The position numbers and the translations under genes were made by a program. Below, in pieces: positions 8,480-16,039 of a DNA stretch of 16,039 bases (the stretch's first letter is position 1; each line of letters begins with the position of its first letter). The notes beneath the pieces were generated by a model. The model saw only the letters and a program-made list of their open reading frames with translations, had not been told where the DNA came from and searched no databases. This DNA is from Dictyocoela muelleri (lineage: Eukaryota; Microsporidia): positions 1-16,039 of the forward strand of contig SDVU01000280.1 in assembly GCA_016256075.1 (NCBI GenBank), read 5' to 3'.

Positions 8480-8935
8480 TTATTGTAGGCTCATTTTCTT
8501 CATCAGGAATTTCTATTAATCGATTTAAAATATCAGAATTATGCGAATTCTTTCCGGGTACATATTTAATAATAAATTGAAAATTATCAATGCGTTCTAG
8601 CCATCTCATAATTATCTGTGTTTTCGAAATCCCTTTGCTTCTTAATCTTTTCCAAAGCTTGATGATCGGTAATTATATCAAATTCTCTTCCTAACAGAAG
8701 ATGAGGAGATTTTTCTATCGCCCAAAGAATTGCAAGGAATTCTTTTTCGTGATTGTATAACTTTTCTCTGGTCTTTTTAGCAGTCTTGATATGTACGCTA
8801 CAGGTACATTATCTTGTTTTAGTACAAGACCAATATTTGAAGCGTCTGCTTCGAGTAAAAATCTCTTTTTCATATCTGGAATAACAAGCTCAAGATTATT
8901 CGCCCAGTTATCTTTAAGATTATTAGAGCATTTAG
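8480..8935 (-). pseudogene. RNase H part of the gypsy fossil
   Basis: Minus-strand segments carry the gypsy RNase H signatures: LEADASNIGLVL with the first acidic residue, NVPVAYIS, KEFLAILWAIEK with the family glutamate, LLGREFDIITDHQAL with the TDH motif, and RIDNFQFIIKYVPGKNS at the end. The order and spacing are as in Ty3/gypsy pol. It is broken, like the rest of the element. Confidence 0.85.
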
Positions 8936-9044
8936 CATGTTTAGGCTCACAATTCTAATTTTTACTCTGCAATAATTCATAAATATATTGTGCTCTCTCG
9001 AAATTTTTGGCATAAAATTCTAAAATAATTTATTAGGGGGTGTA

Positions 9045-9164
9045 CCGTTTGTGCGCAGTCCCGTTTGTGCGCAGTCCTGTTTGTGCGCAGTCGCGTTTGT
9101 GCGCAGTCATGTTTGTGCAGTCCCGTTTGTGCAGTCCCGTTTGTGCGCAGTCCCATTTGTGCAC
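9045..9164 (+). repeat. Tandem array of a 16-bp unit at the left end of the MULE
   Basis: About eight units of CCGTTTGTGCGCAGTC, two of them shortened to 14 bp by loss of a GC pair, with single-base variation at the unit junction (CC, CT, GC, AT). This GC-rich block stands out from the AT-rich surroundings. It is the expanded form of the two units seen in inverted orientation at 11169-11200. Confidence 0.95.
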
Positions 9165-9342
9165 AAAAAATTTTTTTAAAAAAAACCTCTAAAAATTATG
9201 ATAAATATTTATATAAAATAAAAATTTATTAGAATAAAATTTTAAAAAAAATAGAAATTAGCTATCAAATATCTAATTTTATGGCACCTTTTAGTTCCCT
9301 GAGAAATTCGCCTAGATTTATAATACGACTACTATGGTTATT

Positions 9343-9810
9343 GGGGGCTAAATAGCTCAGTGGTTTACACTCTCGAATGTAAAATTTAAGTATCGTGGTT
9401 CGAATCTCGCTGACGTCACTCTTTAATAAATAATGAGGATGTGACATTAAGCGGTCATAACTATATAATTATAGTATAATATACAGTTGTTTCAGTGTGA
9501 TATTGCTGATTAAGACTTGGTCTAATATGACAAAGAAGCAGAATGGACTCTCTTAGGTGTGGGGATGAGTGCGGCGACGCATCTCGGCAAAAAGTTGTGA
9601 AAAAATAAAAATTCATAAAAAAGCTACTAATTACCTGTATCCTGTTGAGTCATTGATAAAACGAAAATCGCGTATACAGCTATGCTTCTGTGTAGCTTAG
9701 GAAGTGACTATTAATGGAACACCAGGAACCAAAGGTCTAAAGACTATGGTTGGAGACAACTCTCCGAGTTGGCAGCTATGGATGTTGTCAGCATGTAATA
9801 TAATATAATA
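9343..9810 (+). mobile_element. tRNA-derived SINE (copy A), fullest copy
   Basis: The head is tRNA-like: TAGCTCAGTGGTT (9353-9365) fits Pol III box A and GGTTCGAATCT (9397-9407) fits box B, 32 bp apart. The acceptor and T stems no longer pair, so this is not a working tRNA gene. A body of about 390 bp without coding potential follows, ending in CAGCATGTAATATAATATAATA. Flanks TACTATGGTTATT (9330-9342) and TACTATAGTTATT (9811-9823) match at 12 of 13 positions, a good target duplication of the LINE-mobilised type. Two other copies (1-36 and 3420-3871) define the family. The mobilising LINE is not in the window. Confidence 0.85.
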
Positions 9811-9834
9811 TACTATAGTTATTTGTGAGCCTTT

Positions 9835-11090
9835 CTATTTTTCATCTTCTAGAATATAAATAGATTTCCTTGGTTTAGGTTCTTCTCCTCCAACAAGTCT
9901 TAGACATTCTAAAGAACTTGACCATTGTAATTCTTTATTTTAATGTCAACTACCTTATAAAAATTTAGATGACTTTTATTTAGCGCACGATTCAATTTAG
10001 AGTGTATGCTCTACGCAATGTTATTTGGTTTCCCTTTTTAAACTCCATGCTGAGACCAAATTTGAAGATTGAATATTAGTCTATTGTTAGTCAGCCATGT
10101 GTTTTCAACATAATCAATAAAGCATTCACTTGCCATGATGTAAAAAAAAGATCGTTTTATGATATCCAAACCCTTATCAATATCTTTTATTGGAATTAAA
10201 GACAATTCTGTGATCATATTTACACAATATCTAAAATTAGAATCATCAGTGTACATCGTTTTTAATCCCAAGTTAAGTAATTTTCTCCAAATCGCCTGTC
10301 CGAAATAGAATAAACATCCTCTAACTTCAGAATTGGTGAATAAATCTCGTATTGAATTAAATGCAGCGTACTCAAAGTCAATTAAAATAAGATAAGGACT
10401 TAACTCAATTGAAAATCGCCTTAATAAATCAATTATCTCCCCAAAAAATTTCCCATAAGTCTCATGTGTCTTACTTTCGAGAAAAGAATACATAAGTGGA
10501 AAACATTGACTATTTAAATCCCCATGAATAGTATATATTTAATAGATTTCATTCGGACATGCAAAAGTCCCGTCCATGTAAATTTTAAAAATTCTCTGTG
10601 ATGCAAATCGGGAAATAAAGTTTATTTTCCTAGTATTAGCATGGAATTTGTTTCGAATTCGCGATGCATGAAGATGTTTGTATTGTTTAAAAGATTAAAA
10701 AGCTAGTCTGACATGCTCTAAGAGTAAACGAGCGGTCGAAGTAAGGATGCTGCTTTAATCTATAAATAATCGATTTACAAGACGAAAACGATGAAAAACA
10801 CCTTAAAGTCACTTATTTATAAAGATATACTTCTGATAAACAATTTGTTGCCTTATCAAAAACCTGATTCGCTGTTATGTAAGGATTGTCATGTATTAAC
10901 CTCTTATCTATATCTAATATCTACGTTTTATAAAATTTCTTTAAGTTTGGCGTGTGGTTATGACACGAATTCAAAAAAATTTCACCATTAGAAAGATAAT
11001 AAGCATAAACATTACAAAGCAAATTTTAACAACGCCGGTATGACACACCTTGTTTAAGTTGTTTGCTGAAATAGAACAGAACTATCAATA
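9835..11090 (-). pseudogene. MULE transposase, decayed
   Basis: A DDE transposase of the Mutator superfamily. Reading from high coordinates, YRRC and then NGEIFLNSCHNHTPN form the remains of an N-terminal C2H2 (FLYWCH/WRKY-like) zinc finger. Next come a helical segment with NPYITANQVFDKA, YMDGTFACPNEIY with the first catalytic aspartate, and the 151-codon open stretch at 10038-10493. That stretch has the second aspartate at D39 (LILIDFEYAAFNSI) and GCLFYFGQAIWRK around residue 63, where the family has GC.FHF.QA. The usual histidine is tyrosine here. After it, KLNRALNKSHLNFYKV resembles the conserved region after the core. Several stops and at least one frame change (one stop lies just after NEIY) make it non-functional. 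Confidence 0.85.
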
Positions 11091-11128
11091 CATGGCAACA
11101 TCTTTCTATTTTTTCGTTCGACTCATAC

Positions 11129-11205
11129 AATATTTCTCATAATTTTTAGGGTTTTTTTATTTTTTTTTGCGCACGAACGGGACTGCGCACAGACGGGACA
11201 GACCC
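11129..11205 (-). repeat. Right terminal inverted repeat of the MULE
   Basis: The outer part holds two units (GCGCACGAACGGGACT and GCGCACAGACGGGAC) and the inner part an AT-rich block with TCATAATTTTTAGGG. Its reverse complement matches 9036-9209 once the six extra units there are skipped. Confidence 0.85.
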
Positions 11206-11214
11206 AATTTATAC

Positions 11215-12070
11215 ATCTTAAAAATTTTCCTGCATTTCGTTTTTTTTGGAGTTTAAAAATTTATAATTCCTTCGGAACGCTTAAGAATTGGCTTTATTGT
11301 ATTTAGAGATATTTCGAATCCTAAAAAAACTAACGCGCTCTTTACGTTATACACTTTTTTATCCATTAATTTATAAGTTATACATCTTTAATCTTGATAA
11401 AACATCATTTAAATTATTATTATGTTATATTTAATTTAAAAAAAATTAGAATGTCATCCAAATATGCAAAACACTTTTCCCCGACCAGGCAACCCAAAAA
11501 ATGAACATACTTCTTTGAAAAATCGCAGTTGGATTCTTAAAACCCTGCGGCATAAATTTAAATTGGATTACCGATTTTTAGTGTCGGAATACAATTTTTC
11601 ACGATCTTTAGGCCTTAAAGGTGCCTGAAAGAATCCATTTTAAAGGTATATAACGCCGATGATTTTTTCCTACAAACTATGATAATTTCTTAAATATTCG
11701 GAATATTAAAACTGTCTAAAACTACCATATCATTTAATCTAGTTATATCGAGAGTAAATCTATGACTACCGTCTTTTTTAGAAACTATAACTACAAGATG
11801 GCACGAAAAAGAAGAGCTGCTTTCCATTTTTCCGTTTATTTCTAGATCATCAACAAGTTTCTGAAAAGCCACACGTTTTTTGAAATCTCTTATTGGCCTA
11901 CTCCAGCTTATTATTGAATCTGAATTGGTGAGTACTGGACATTCAACTGGAAATTTTTTTGATGACTTGAATTTATTAATTATGGAATTAACTATTATGA
12001 CATCACTAATGCCATTTTCCAATAAATAAAATTGATCGTGTAAATGAATCTTATCATGAACAATCTCCAA
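11215..12070 (-). pseudogene. Reverse transcriptase part of the gypsy fossil
   Basis: The N-terminal portion is clearest. SWSRPIRDFKKR precedes the fingers region, and VVIVSKKDGSHRFTLD with RLNDMVVLDSFNIPNI is the conserved KKDG..R...DYR.LN pattern of Ty3/gypsy RT. The region toward 11215 is recognisable only as continued pol-like sequence. It is broken. The MULE insertion begins beyond its low-coordinate end. Confidence 0.8.
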
Positions 12071-12139
12071 TTTTATTTTTTATATAATTTAACGACAGAA
12101 ATGTTTATAAGTCTTATAGATAATGGTTCTTTAAAAGTT

Positions 12140-12260
12140 AAAAACCTTTGTCGGCAATATTTTTGTAATTTTCAGCAATAATGTTGATGGAAGATCCACT
12201 ATCAAAAACTGCAAAATATTTTAAACCATTTATTTCAACTTACTTTTAATCAAAATTCCC
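12140..12260 (-). pseudogene. Aspartic protease part of the gypsy fossil
   Basis: Minus-strand translation gives KYFAVFDSGSSINIIA, the retropepsin active-site D-S-G with the usual hydrophobic strand before it (the DSGSS codons lie at 12189-12203). It lies between the zinc knuckle and the RT region, as expected. Confidence 0.75.
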
Positions 12261-12325
12261 TAATCTCTTTGAGTCTGTGCGCATGTTAAGATTCTCCTTA
12301 GATAAAATTGGTTTTTCTTTTTAAA

Positions 12326-12367
12326 ACAATTGCGAGCTATATGACCTATTTTGTCACAATTATAACA
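12326..12367 (-). pseudogene. CCHC zinc knuckle of the gypsy fossil
   Basis: The minus strand reads CYNCDKIGHIARNC, an exact C-x2-C-x4-H-x4-C nucleocapsid knuckle, followed by a basic FKKK stretch. This motif ends Gag in most gypsy elements and supports the 5'-to-3' orientation of the fossil. Confidence 0.9.
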
Positions 12368-12432
12368 TCGTGAATTATTGTTGCATTTTGAACCTCTAGA
12401 TATAATCTTGTTGTTTTTAATAAAACTCCTAT

Positions 12433-12720
12433 TCATTTAACTTCTGTTTTTCCAATACGAAAATTATAGATTTTGTTTTCTGGTATTAACACAAATATTT
12501 TTTTAACATTTAAATTTGGATTAAAGAAAATCATGTGGTATTCATTTGGAAATGCCGATTTCATAAATTTCTTAATAACAACTTTATCACTCAAATTTTT
12601 ATATTCGCCAAAATTCATAATTCTTATAAATAATCATTCAATTTTCTATTCGAATATTTATATAAACTCTCTATGCTTCATTCACAGCAAAATTCACTAA
12701 AAATTTCGGCACTAGGTTTT
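12433..12720 (-). pseudogene. Gag fragment of the gypsy fossil
   Basis: It lies just upstream of the zinc knuckle on the minus strand. A 61-codon stretch (FPNEYHMIFF, NPNLNVKKIF) has the look of a capsid C-terminal region leading to the knuckle. The call depends mainly on position. Beyond about 12720 no Gag-like sequence or LTR is recognisable before the small element at 12753. Confidence 0.55.
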
Positions 12721-12752
12721 CCTTGGGGCACAAATTAAACATTCATAATTTT

Positions 12753-12960
12753 GAGCTTACAAATCACCGAAAGAATATACTAAGGGTTCCATGAATTACT
12801 ACTATAAGAGGTATTTTTATTTTAGATTTATAAAATAAAAATTACTATATTAGGACAAAATTACATTAGAAATTTGATTTTATAATATCAAATAAAGACA
12901 TCATTCATATAATATTAAGTCACGAGAGGTTTAAGTATTCTTTCGGTTATTTGTAAGCTC
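12753..12960. mobile_element. 208-bp MITE with 30-bp terminal inverted repeats
   Basis: GAGCTTACAAATCACCGAAAG opens the left end (12753-12783), and the right end (12931-12960) is its inverted match with about 26 of 30 positions conserved, ending TTTGTAAGCTC. The interior is AT-rich and non-coding, with small secondary palindromes (TTTTTATTTTAGATTTATAAAATAAAAA). No convincing target duplication is visible. It lies between the last recognisable piece of the gypsy fossil and the Merlin element at 13013. Confidence 0.7.
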
Positions 12961-13012
12961 TTAAATATATAAAAAAACACGTAAAATAAATAAAAAATTA
13001 TAAAAAATAATG

Positions 13013-13324
13013 GGTTCTTAGCCGGGTTAGCGGCCTTCCCCTCTGGAAGAAAAAGCTCGCTTCATCATATATTTCATTTACAAGTGATATGCGATTAAGC
13101 ATAAAATCTTCTGAGAAGCTCATAACAACTTTCATTTTAACCTAAGCTCAAATACATTCTATTTTTGAATTTAGGTTAAAATGAAAGTTGTTATATGCTT
13201 CTCAGAAGATTTTATGCTTAATCACATATCACTTGTTATGCAATATTCGATGAATCGAGCTTTTTATTCCAGAGGGGAGAGGCGCTAACCTGCACCACAT
13301 ACCAATTCCTTAATAAAAAAAATT
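13013..13324. repeat. Left palindromic TIR of the Merlin element
   Basis: Positions 13024-13145 and 13170-13290 form an inverted repeat of about 120 bp per arm with roughly 90% identity. Shared blocks include CTCTGGAAGAAAAAGCTCG and TAAAATCTTCTGAGAAGC. The inner arm is followed by a short non-palindromic edge that matches the inner edge of the right TIR. The arms close on a centre of about 25 nt. Confidence 0.9.
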
Positions 13325-13349
13325 TTTTTTTATACCCCTATGTTTAAAT

Positions 13350-14215
13350 AAATAAATAGGCTGAGAGACTACGAGTTTTTCCATTTGATCTCTGATAATG
13401 AAAAAATAATCATTTTGTTTCAGGCTTTGGATATAATTCCAGATGAAAAAAAATGTGTAAAATGCAATAAGCCTATGAAAATAATACAAAAGTCGATTAT
13501 AACATAGGATATATGTGGAAATGCAGTAATGCAAAGTAAAACACAATTTGTAATAAGATTCCTTTCTAAAAGGATTTAAAGTGTCGCCAACTGTCTTCTT
13601 ACAGTTTGCATTTTATTTTTATAATAAAAATAATTTCACTGCTAATTATGTTATGAAAATTGCAAAATAGGGAGAGAGATGTATTCTCATTTACTTTCAT
13701 TTTTTCGAAGTAAAATTTCGAATTATGTTAAAGAGAATAGGAGGCAAATTGGCGGCAATTTAAAAGAGGTCCAAATTGACGAGACTTTTTATGCCAGGAG
13801 AAAGTATAATGTAGGTGATATAGGGACGGCTGTTTGGATATTTGGAGCCATTGAATTTAACACGGGTTACTGTTACTGCCAGATTGTAGAGAATATGGAT
13901 GTAAGGACTCTCCATCCGATAATATGGGAGCAAATAAAGGCTAAATCATTTTTATATCGGATCAATGGAGAGCATACAATAATTTAGACAGTATGTTCAG
14001 GGATACAGTATCTCACAAACATTACTTCGTCGATCCTATTACCAAAGCCAATACCCAAAAGATAGAAAATTTATGGCTTTATATGAAAAAAAATAAAAAA
14101 TTACAGCTACGGGATTAACTTAGAAACACTACCCGATCATTTAAACGTGTTTATGTTTTTTCGTAATTATAAAGATATCGAATTTTCTGAATTTTTAATT
14201 ATTCTAATGAAATAA
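13350..14215 (+). pseudogene. Merlin (IS1595/ISXO2-type) transposase, decayed
   Basis: The plus strand reads, in order: YEFFHLISDNEKI, then a zinc ribbon (CVKCNKPMKII near 13454 and WKCSNAK near 13518). The 102-codon open stretch at 13679-13987 follows, with QIDETFYARRKYNVG, where D34 is the first catalytic aspartate, and VWIFGAIEFNTGYCY. In a shifted frame come ISDQWRAYN (second aspartate, near 13958), HKHYFVDPITKANTQKIENLW (catalytic glutamate) and a short tail to a stop at 14213-14215. All three catalytic residues are visible. However, a stop after KSIIT, a frame change inside the zinc ribbon and another near 13948 break the gene. It is the best preserved of the Merlin-type copies here and probably the most recent. 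Confidence 0.9.
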
Positions 14216-14276
14216 ACTGATTTCCAATTTATTATTATTCTTTATTATACTTTTATTATTTTTAAATTTTAAATTA

Positions 14277-14636
14277 TTTTTTTTATTAATGAATTGATAT
14301 GTGGTGCGGGTTAGCGCCCCCCCCCATCTGGAAGAAAAAGCTCGATTCATCGAATATTGCATTTACAAGTGATATGTGATTAAGCTTCAAATCTTCTAAA
14401 AAGCTCATATCAACCATTGTTCTTATTCTATGATGTGATATATTCCATTTTTAGAAATTTCCAGCGAAGCAGGAAATTTCCAAAAATAGAATATATTTGA
14501 GCTTAGGTAAAAAAGAAAGTTGTTATGAGCTTTTTAGATGATTTGAAGCATAATCACATATCACTTGTAATGCAATATTCGATGAATCGAGCTTTTTCTT
14601 CCAGATGGGGGGGGGGCGCTAACCCGGCTAAGAACC
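14277..14636. repeat. Right palindromic TIR of the Merlin element
   Basis: Arms at 14308-14414 and 14519-14625 are inverted copies sharing CATCTGGAAGAAAAAGCTCG and CAAGTGATATGTGATTA-type blocks. The outer arm has a run of ten Gs and the inner a run of nine Cs. Between the arms is a second, independent hairpin (GGAAATTTC pairing across GCGAAGC, 14450-14495). The TIR is about 45 bp longer than the left one because of this central part. Confidence 0.9.
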
Positions 14637-14740
14637 GAACTTTGTATATCATACCTTTGAGTTAAATGTCAAAAAATCTCGTTCTGAAATTAAACATAAA
14701 AAGTGGTATTCTAGTATATCTGTTACATCTACTCTTTTTG

Positions 14741-15072
14741 GTACTGTTCTGTTTTAAAAAGCCACTTTTACACCCCCCTCAAAAAAATGGAAGAAAATCG
14801 AAAAAAAATAAAAAATAAAGAATGTTTAATATGTTATGAAAATTCCCACAGTGAGATTATTTGAAAATATAATACGATATATCATTAAAATACGAAAATT
14901 CACCTAATTGTGAAATTTTTATATTTTAATGATATATCGTATTATATTTCAAATAATTTCACTGTGGGAATTTCCATAAAATATTAAACATTCTTTATTT
15001 TTGAAATTTTCGATTTCCTTTCATTTTTTTTGAGGGGGGTGGTAAAAGTGGCTTTTTATACATAACAGTAAG
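14741..15072. repeat. Near-perfect 332-bp palindrome, possible TIR of the neighbouring Merlin-type element
   Basis: Arms at 14741-14903 and 14910-15072 pair over about 163 bp with few mismatches around a 6-nt loop. Outer blocks are TAAAAAGCCACTTTTA and the inverted TAAAAGTGGCTTTTTATA. Next to each is a C or G run (CCCCCCTC, GAGGGGGG), and the centre is ATATAATACGATATATCATT. It has no coding potential. Length and build resemble the palindromic TIRs of the 13013-14636 element, and it lies 80 bp beyond the 3' end of the transposase remnant at 15154-15960. It could also be a stand-alone foldback MITE. Confidence 0.85.
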
Positions 15073-15153
15073 GTTTTGTACAAAAAAATCCAAATTTTTT
15101 TTTATTTTGCAAAAACAAAAAAATAATAAAAAAAAATTTTTTAAAAATAATTT

Positions 15154-15960
15154 ATTTCAAAATTTCTCTAAATTTTCCAATTCCATGTCTCTATGGTTTC
15201 TGCAAGCTAAAAACTTTACAATAGACTTCTAATCGTTTTTTTGCTATACCATGCTTTATATGTTTTCTATATTTTTATAATGGGTCCATAGACTTTCTAT
15301 GGTTTGTGTATTCATACTGTTTCCGTATCGTCAAAAAATTTATTTTATGACATACATAAAATGGTATGTATTCAATTTCATCTAAAAACCATAAATTTTA
15401 GCTTAATCAGTACAAAAAAAAATGTACTTTCGACCACTATTCGTTTTATTTTTCTTTCTAACGTTCTTTTTTTTCTGTCAGCCACAACCTTTATATAACA
15501 TTTGATGGTATCTCGTTGAATTATCTCAAAGACCAATGTCTGTTCAGGAAATTCACCCTTACCAAATTGATTCCGAAGCCATTAATTATTAATATATTTT
15601 CGCAATTGACCCTATCCTTCGCATTTTCAGCTCATTTTTTTTTGTTATATTTATTATTTTATCATCAATTTTAAATTTAAATATGATAATTGTATCACAG
15701 CTTAAGCCAGCATCTCTCAGTAAAATTTTTATGTAATGAGAGTCTTGTTGTAATAATAATGGCAAAATATAATAAACGTCCTGAGTTTATTCTGGTATTC
15801 TCCTGTCTTTTCGAGTCTTCCCGTTAATCTATTACGGCAAGGTATATTGCAATAAAAAAACCATATGTTCTCCTGATGCAATCATTTTCCGCTTGCATAA
15901 GTTTAAAAATTTCATTCGGGATAATATTTTCCATCTTAAAAGTAACTTAAATTCGAAATT
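15154..15960 (-). pseudogene. IS1595/Merlin-type transposase remnant, third family
   Basis: Minus-strand segments match the superfamily order. A poorly kept N-terminal part starts near 15934 (MENIIPNEIFKLMQ). FGKGEFPEQTLVFEII follows, where the family has K..RG...PEQTWVFG just after the first catalytic aspartate. Then come YIKVVADRKKRTLERKI and IVVEST, and NTQTIESLWTHYKN with the third catalytic glutamate (codons at 15285-15296). The first aspartate motif is lost and the second is not recognisable. The pieces are in more than one frame and interrupted by stops. Sequence differences from the copies at 4824-5640 and 13350-14215 show that it is a separate lineage. The upstream end of the element probably lies beyond the window. 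Confidence 0.65.
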
Positions 15961-16039
15961 TTGGTTCTCACCCGGTTTAGTCTAACCCTAAAGTCATATT
16001 GAGAAGAGAAACGACAATATTGAAACATAATCGAAATTT

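Larger units (their letters stand above)
9036..11205 (-). mobile_element. Mutator-like element (MULE) with array-type ends, inserted in the gypsy fossil
   Basis: The two ends form inverted repeats (9036-9209 against 11129-11205) built of 16-bp GTTTGTGCGCAGTCCC units plus a shared AT-rich stretch containing CTAAAAATTATGA. Flanking 9-mers AATTTATTA (9027-9035) and AATTTATAC (11206-11214) agree at 7 of 9 positions, fitting the 9-bp duplication typical of MULEs. Inside is a decayed minus-strand MULE transposase, and a plus-strand SINE lies between its 3' end and the left terminus. Without the SINE and its duplicate the element is about 1.69 kb. Confidence 0.8.
7440..12720 (-). mobile_element. Ty3/gypsy LTR retrotransposon fossil, interrupted by a MULE
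   Basis: Reading on the minus strand from high to low coordinates, the parts follow gypsy order. They are a Gag fragment, a CCHC zinc knuckle, an aspartic protease, reverse transcriptase, RNase H, integrase, and then a polypurine tract with the start of an LTR. Integrase after RNase H separates it from Ty1/copia. The element is broken, with of the order of ten or more lesions, and only one LTR side is recognisable, so it is clearly old. The 2.17-kb MULE at 9036-11205 lies between the RT and RNase H parts, and a SINE lies inside the MULE. Confidence 0.85.
13013..14636 (+). mobile_element. Merlin-superfamily transposon with long palindromic terminal inverted repeats
   Basis: The outer ends are GGTTCTTAGCCGGGTTAGCG at 13013 and its exact reverse complement ending at 14636. 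The inverted repeats run inward for roughly 310 bp (left) and 360 bp (right), including the non-palindromic inner edge GCACCACATA.CAATTC.TTAATAAAAAAAA. A transposase remnant of the IS1595/Merlin type lies between them on the plus strand. I see no 8-9-bp target duplication (AAAATAATG on the left against GAACTTTGT on the right), so the true tips may differ slightly or the flanks have drifted. Confidence 0.85.

Noticed and set aside
6816-9164. CRISPR arrays, suggested by the regular 16-18-bp repeats
   Set aside because: The units are contiguous with no unique spacers, differ in sequence from unit to unit and lie at transposon ends. They are tandem repeats.
9343-9420. A tRNA gene, suggested by good box A and box B sequences
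   Set aside because: The D, T and acceptor stems do not pair and the sequence continues into a repeated body with target duplications around it, so it is the head of a SINE.
12473-12700. A 75-codon plus-strand frame
   Set aside because: It overlaps the minus-strand Gag fragment of the gypsy fossil in antisense, and the minus strand is supported by the zinc knuckle and protease in the same order.
13021-13290. A transcription terminator or structured RNA gene at the long palindrome
   Set aside because: The arms exceed 100 bp and form part of a terminal inverted repeat whose partner lies at 14277-14636, so a transposon end explains it better.
15304-15498. A 64-codon plus-strand frame resembling a secreted or membrane peptide
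   Set aside because: It is antisense to the Merlin-type remnant at 15154-15960, whose minus-strand motifs (NTQTIESLW, PEQTLVF) are much better supported.

Overview
The window is strongly AT-rich and I find no intact gene and no host gene in it. Every coding stretch I can recognise is a remnant of a transposable element. The mix is Ty3/gypsy pol fragments, several IS1595/ISXO2-type (Merlin superfamily) transposases, a MULE transposase and small foldback elements. Together with compact intron-free coding and low GC, this suggests a transposon-rich microsporidian such as the Hamiltosporidium type. That assignment is an inference from element types and composition, not from a host marker gene.

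Layout. 1-66 is the 3' tail of a tRNA-derived SINE running in from outside, ending in an (AT)n tract. 67-2530 has no recognisable gene but holds a family of short hairpins around the core AGATGCCTAC, a 777-bp unit with perfect 28-bp inverted ends (1139-1915), and a 123-bp mini-element directly next to it (1916-2038). 2540-2955 is a Ty3/gypsy-type integrase fossil on the minus strand. 2977-3968 carries two inverted arrays of an 18-bp AT-rich unit, with a full SINE copy inserted at the edge of the second. 4016-5640 holds degenerate coding on the minus strand: one clear Merlin-type transposase (4824-5640), one probable (4258-4560) and one unrecognised open stretch. 6376-6808 is a foldback MITE. 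6816-7255 is an 18-bp tandem array.

7440-12720 is a broken Ty3/gypsy retrotransposon on the minus strand, with Gag/zinc knuckle, protease, RT, RNase H, integrase and part of an LTR recognisable. A MULE (9036-11205) sits between its RT and RNase H parts, and a SINE (9343-9810) sits inside the MULE. That gives a three-level nest with target duplications at both inner levels. 12753-12960 is a small TIR element.

13013-14636 is a Merlin-type element whose 310-360-bp terminal inverted repeats are themselves near-complete palindromes, with a decayed transposase between them. 14741-15072 is a further long palindrome lying beside another decayed Merlin-type transposase (15154-15960), which probably continues past the window end.

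Two architectural themes recur: terminal inverted repeats that are palindromes in their own right (three loci), and element ends built from inverted arrays of 16-18-bp units (one clear MULE and two candidates). Nothing here looks like a functional gene system. The interest lies in the element architectures and the SINE family.
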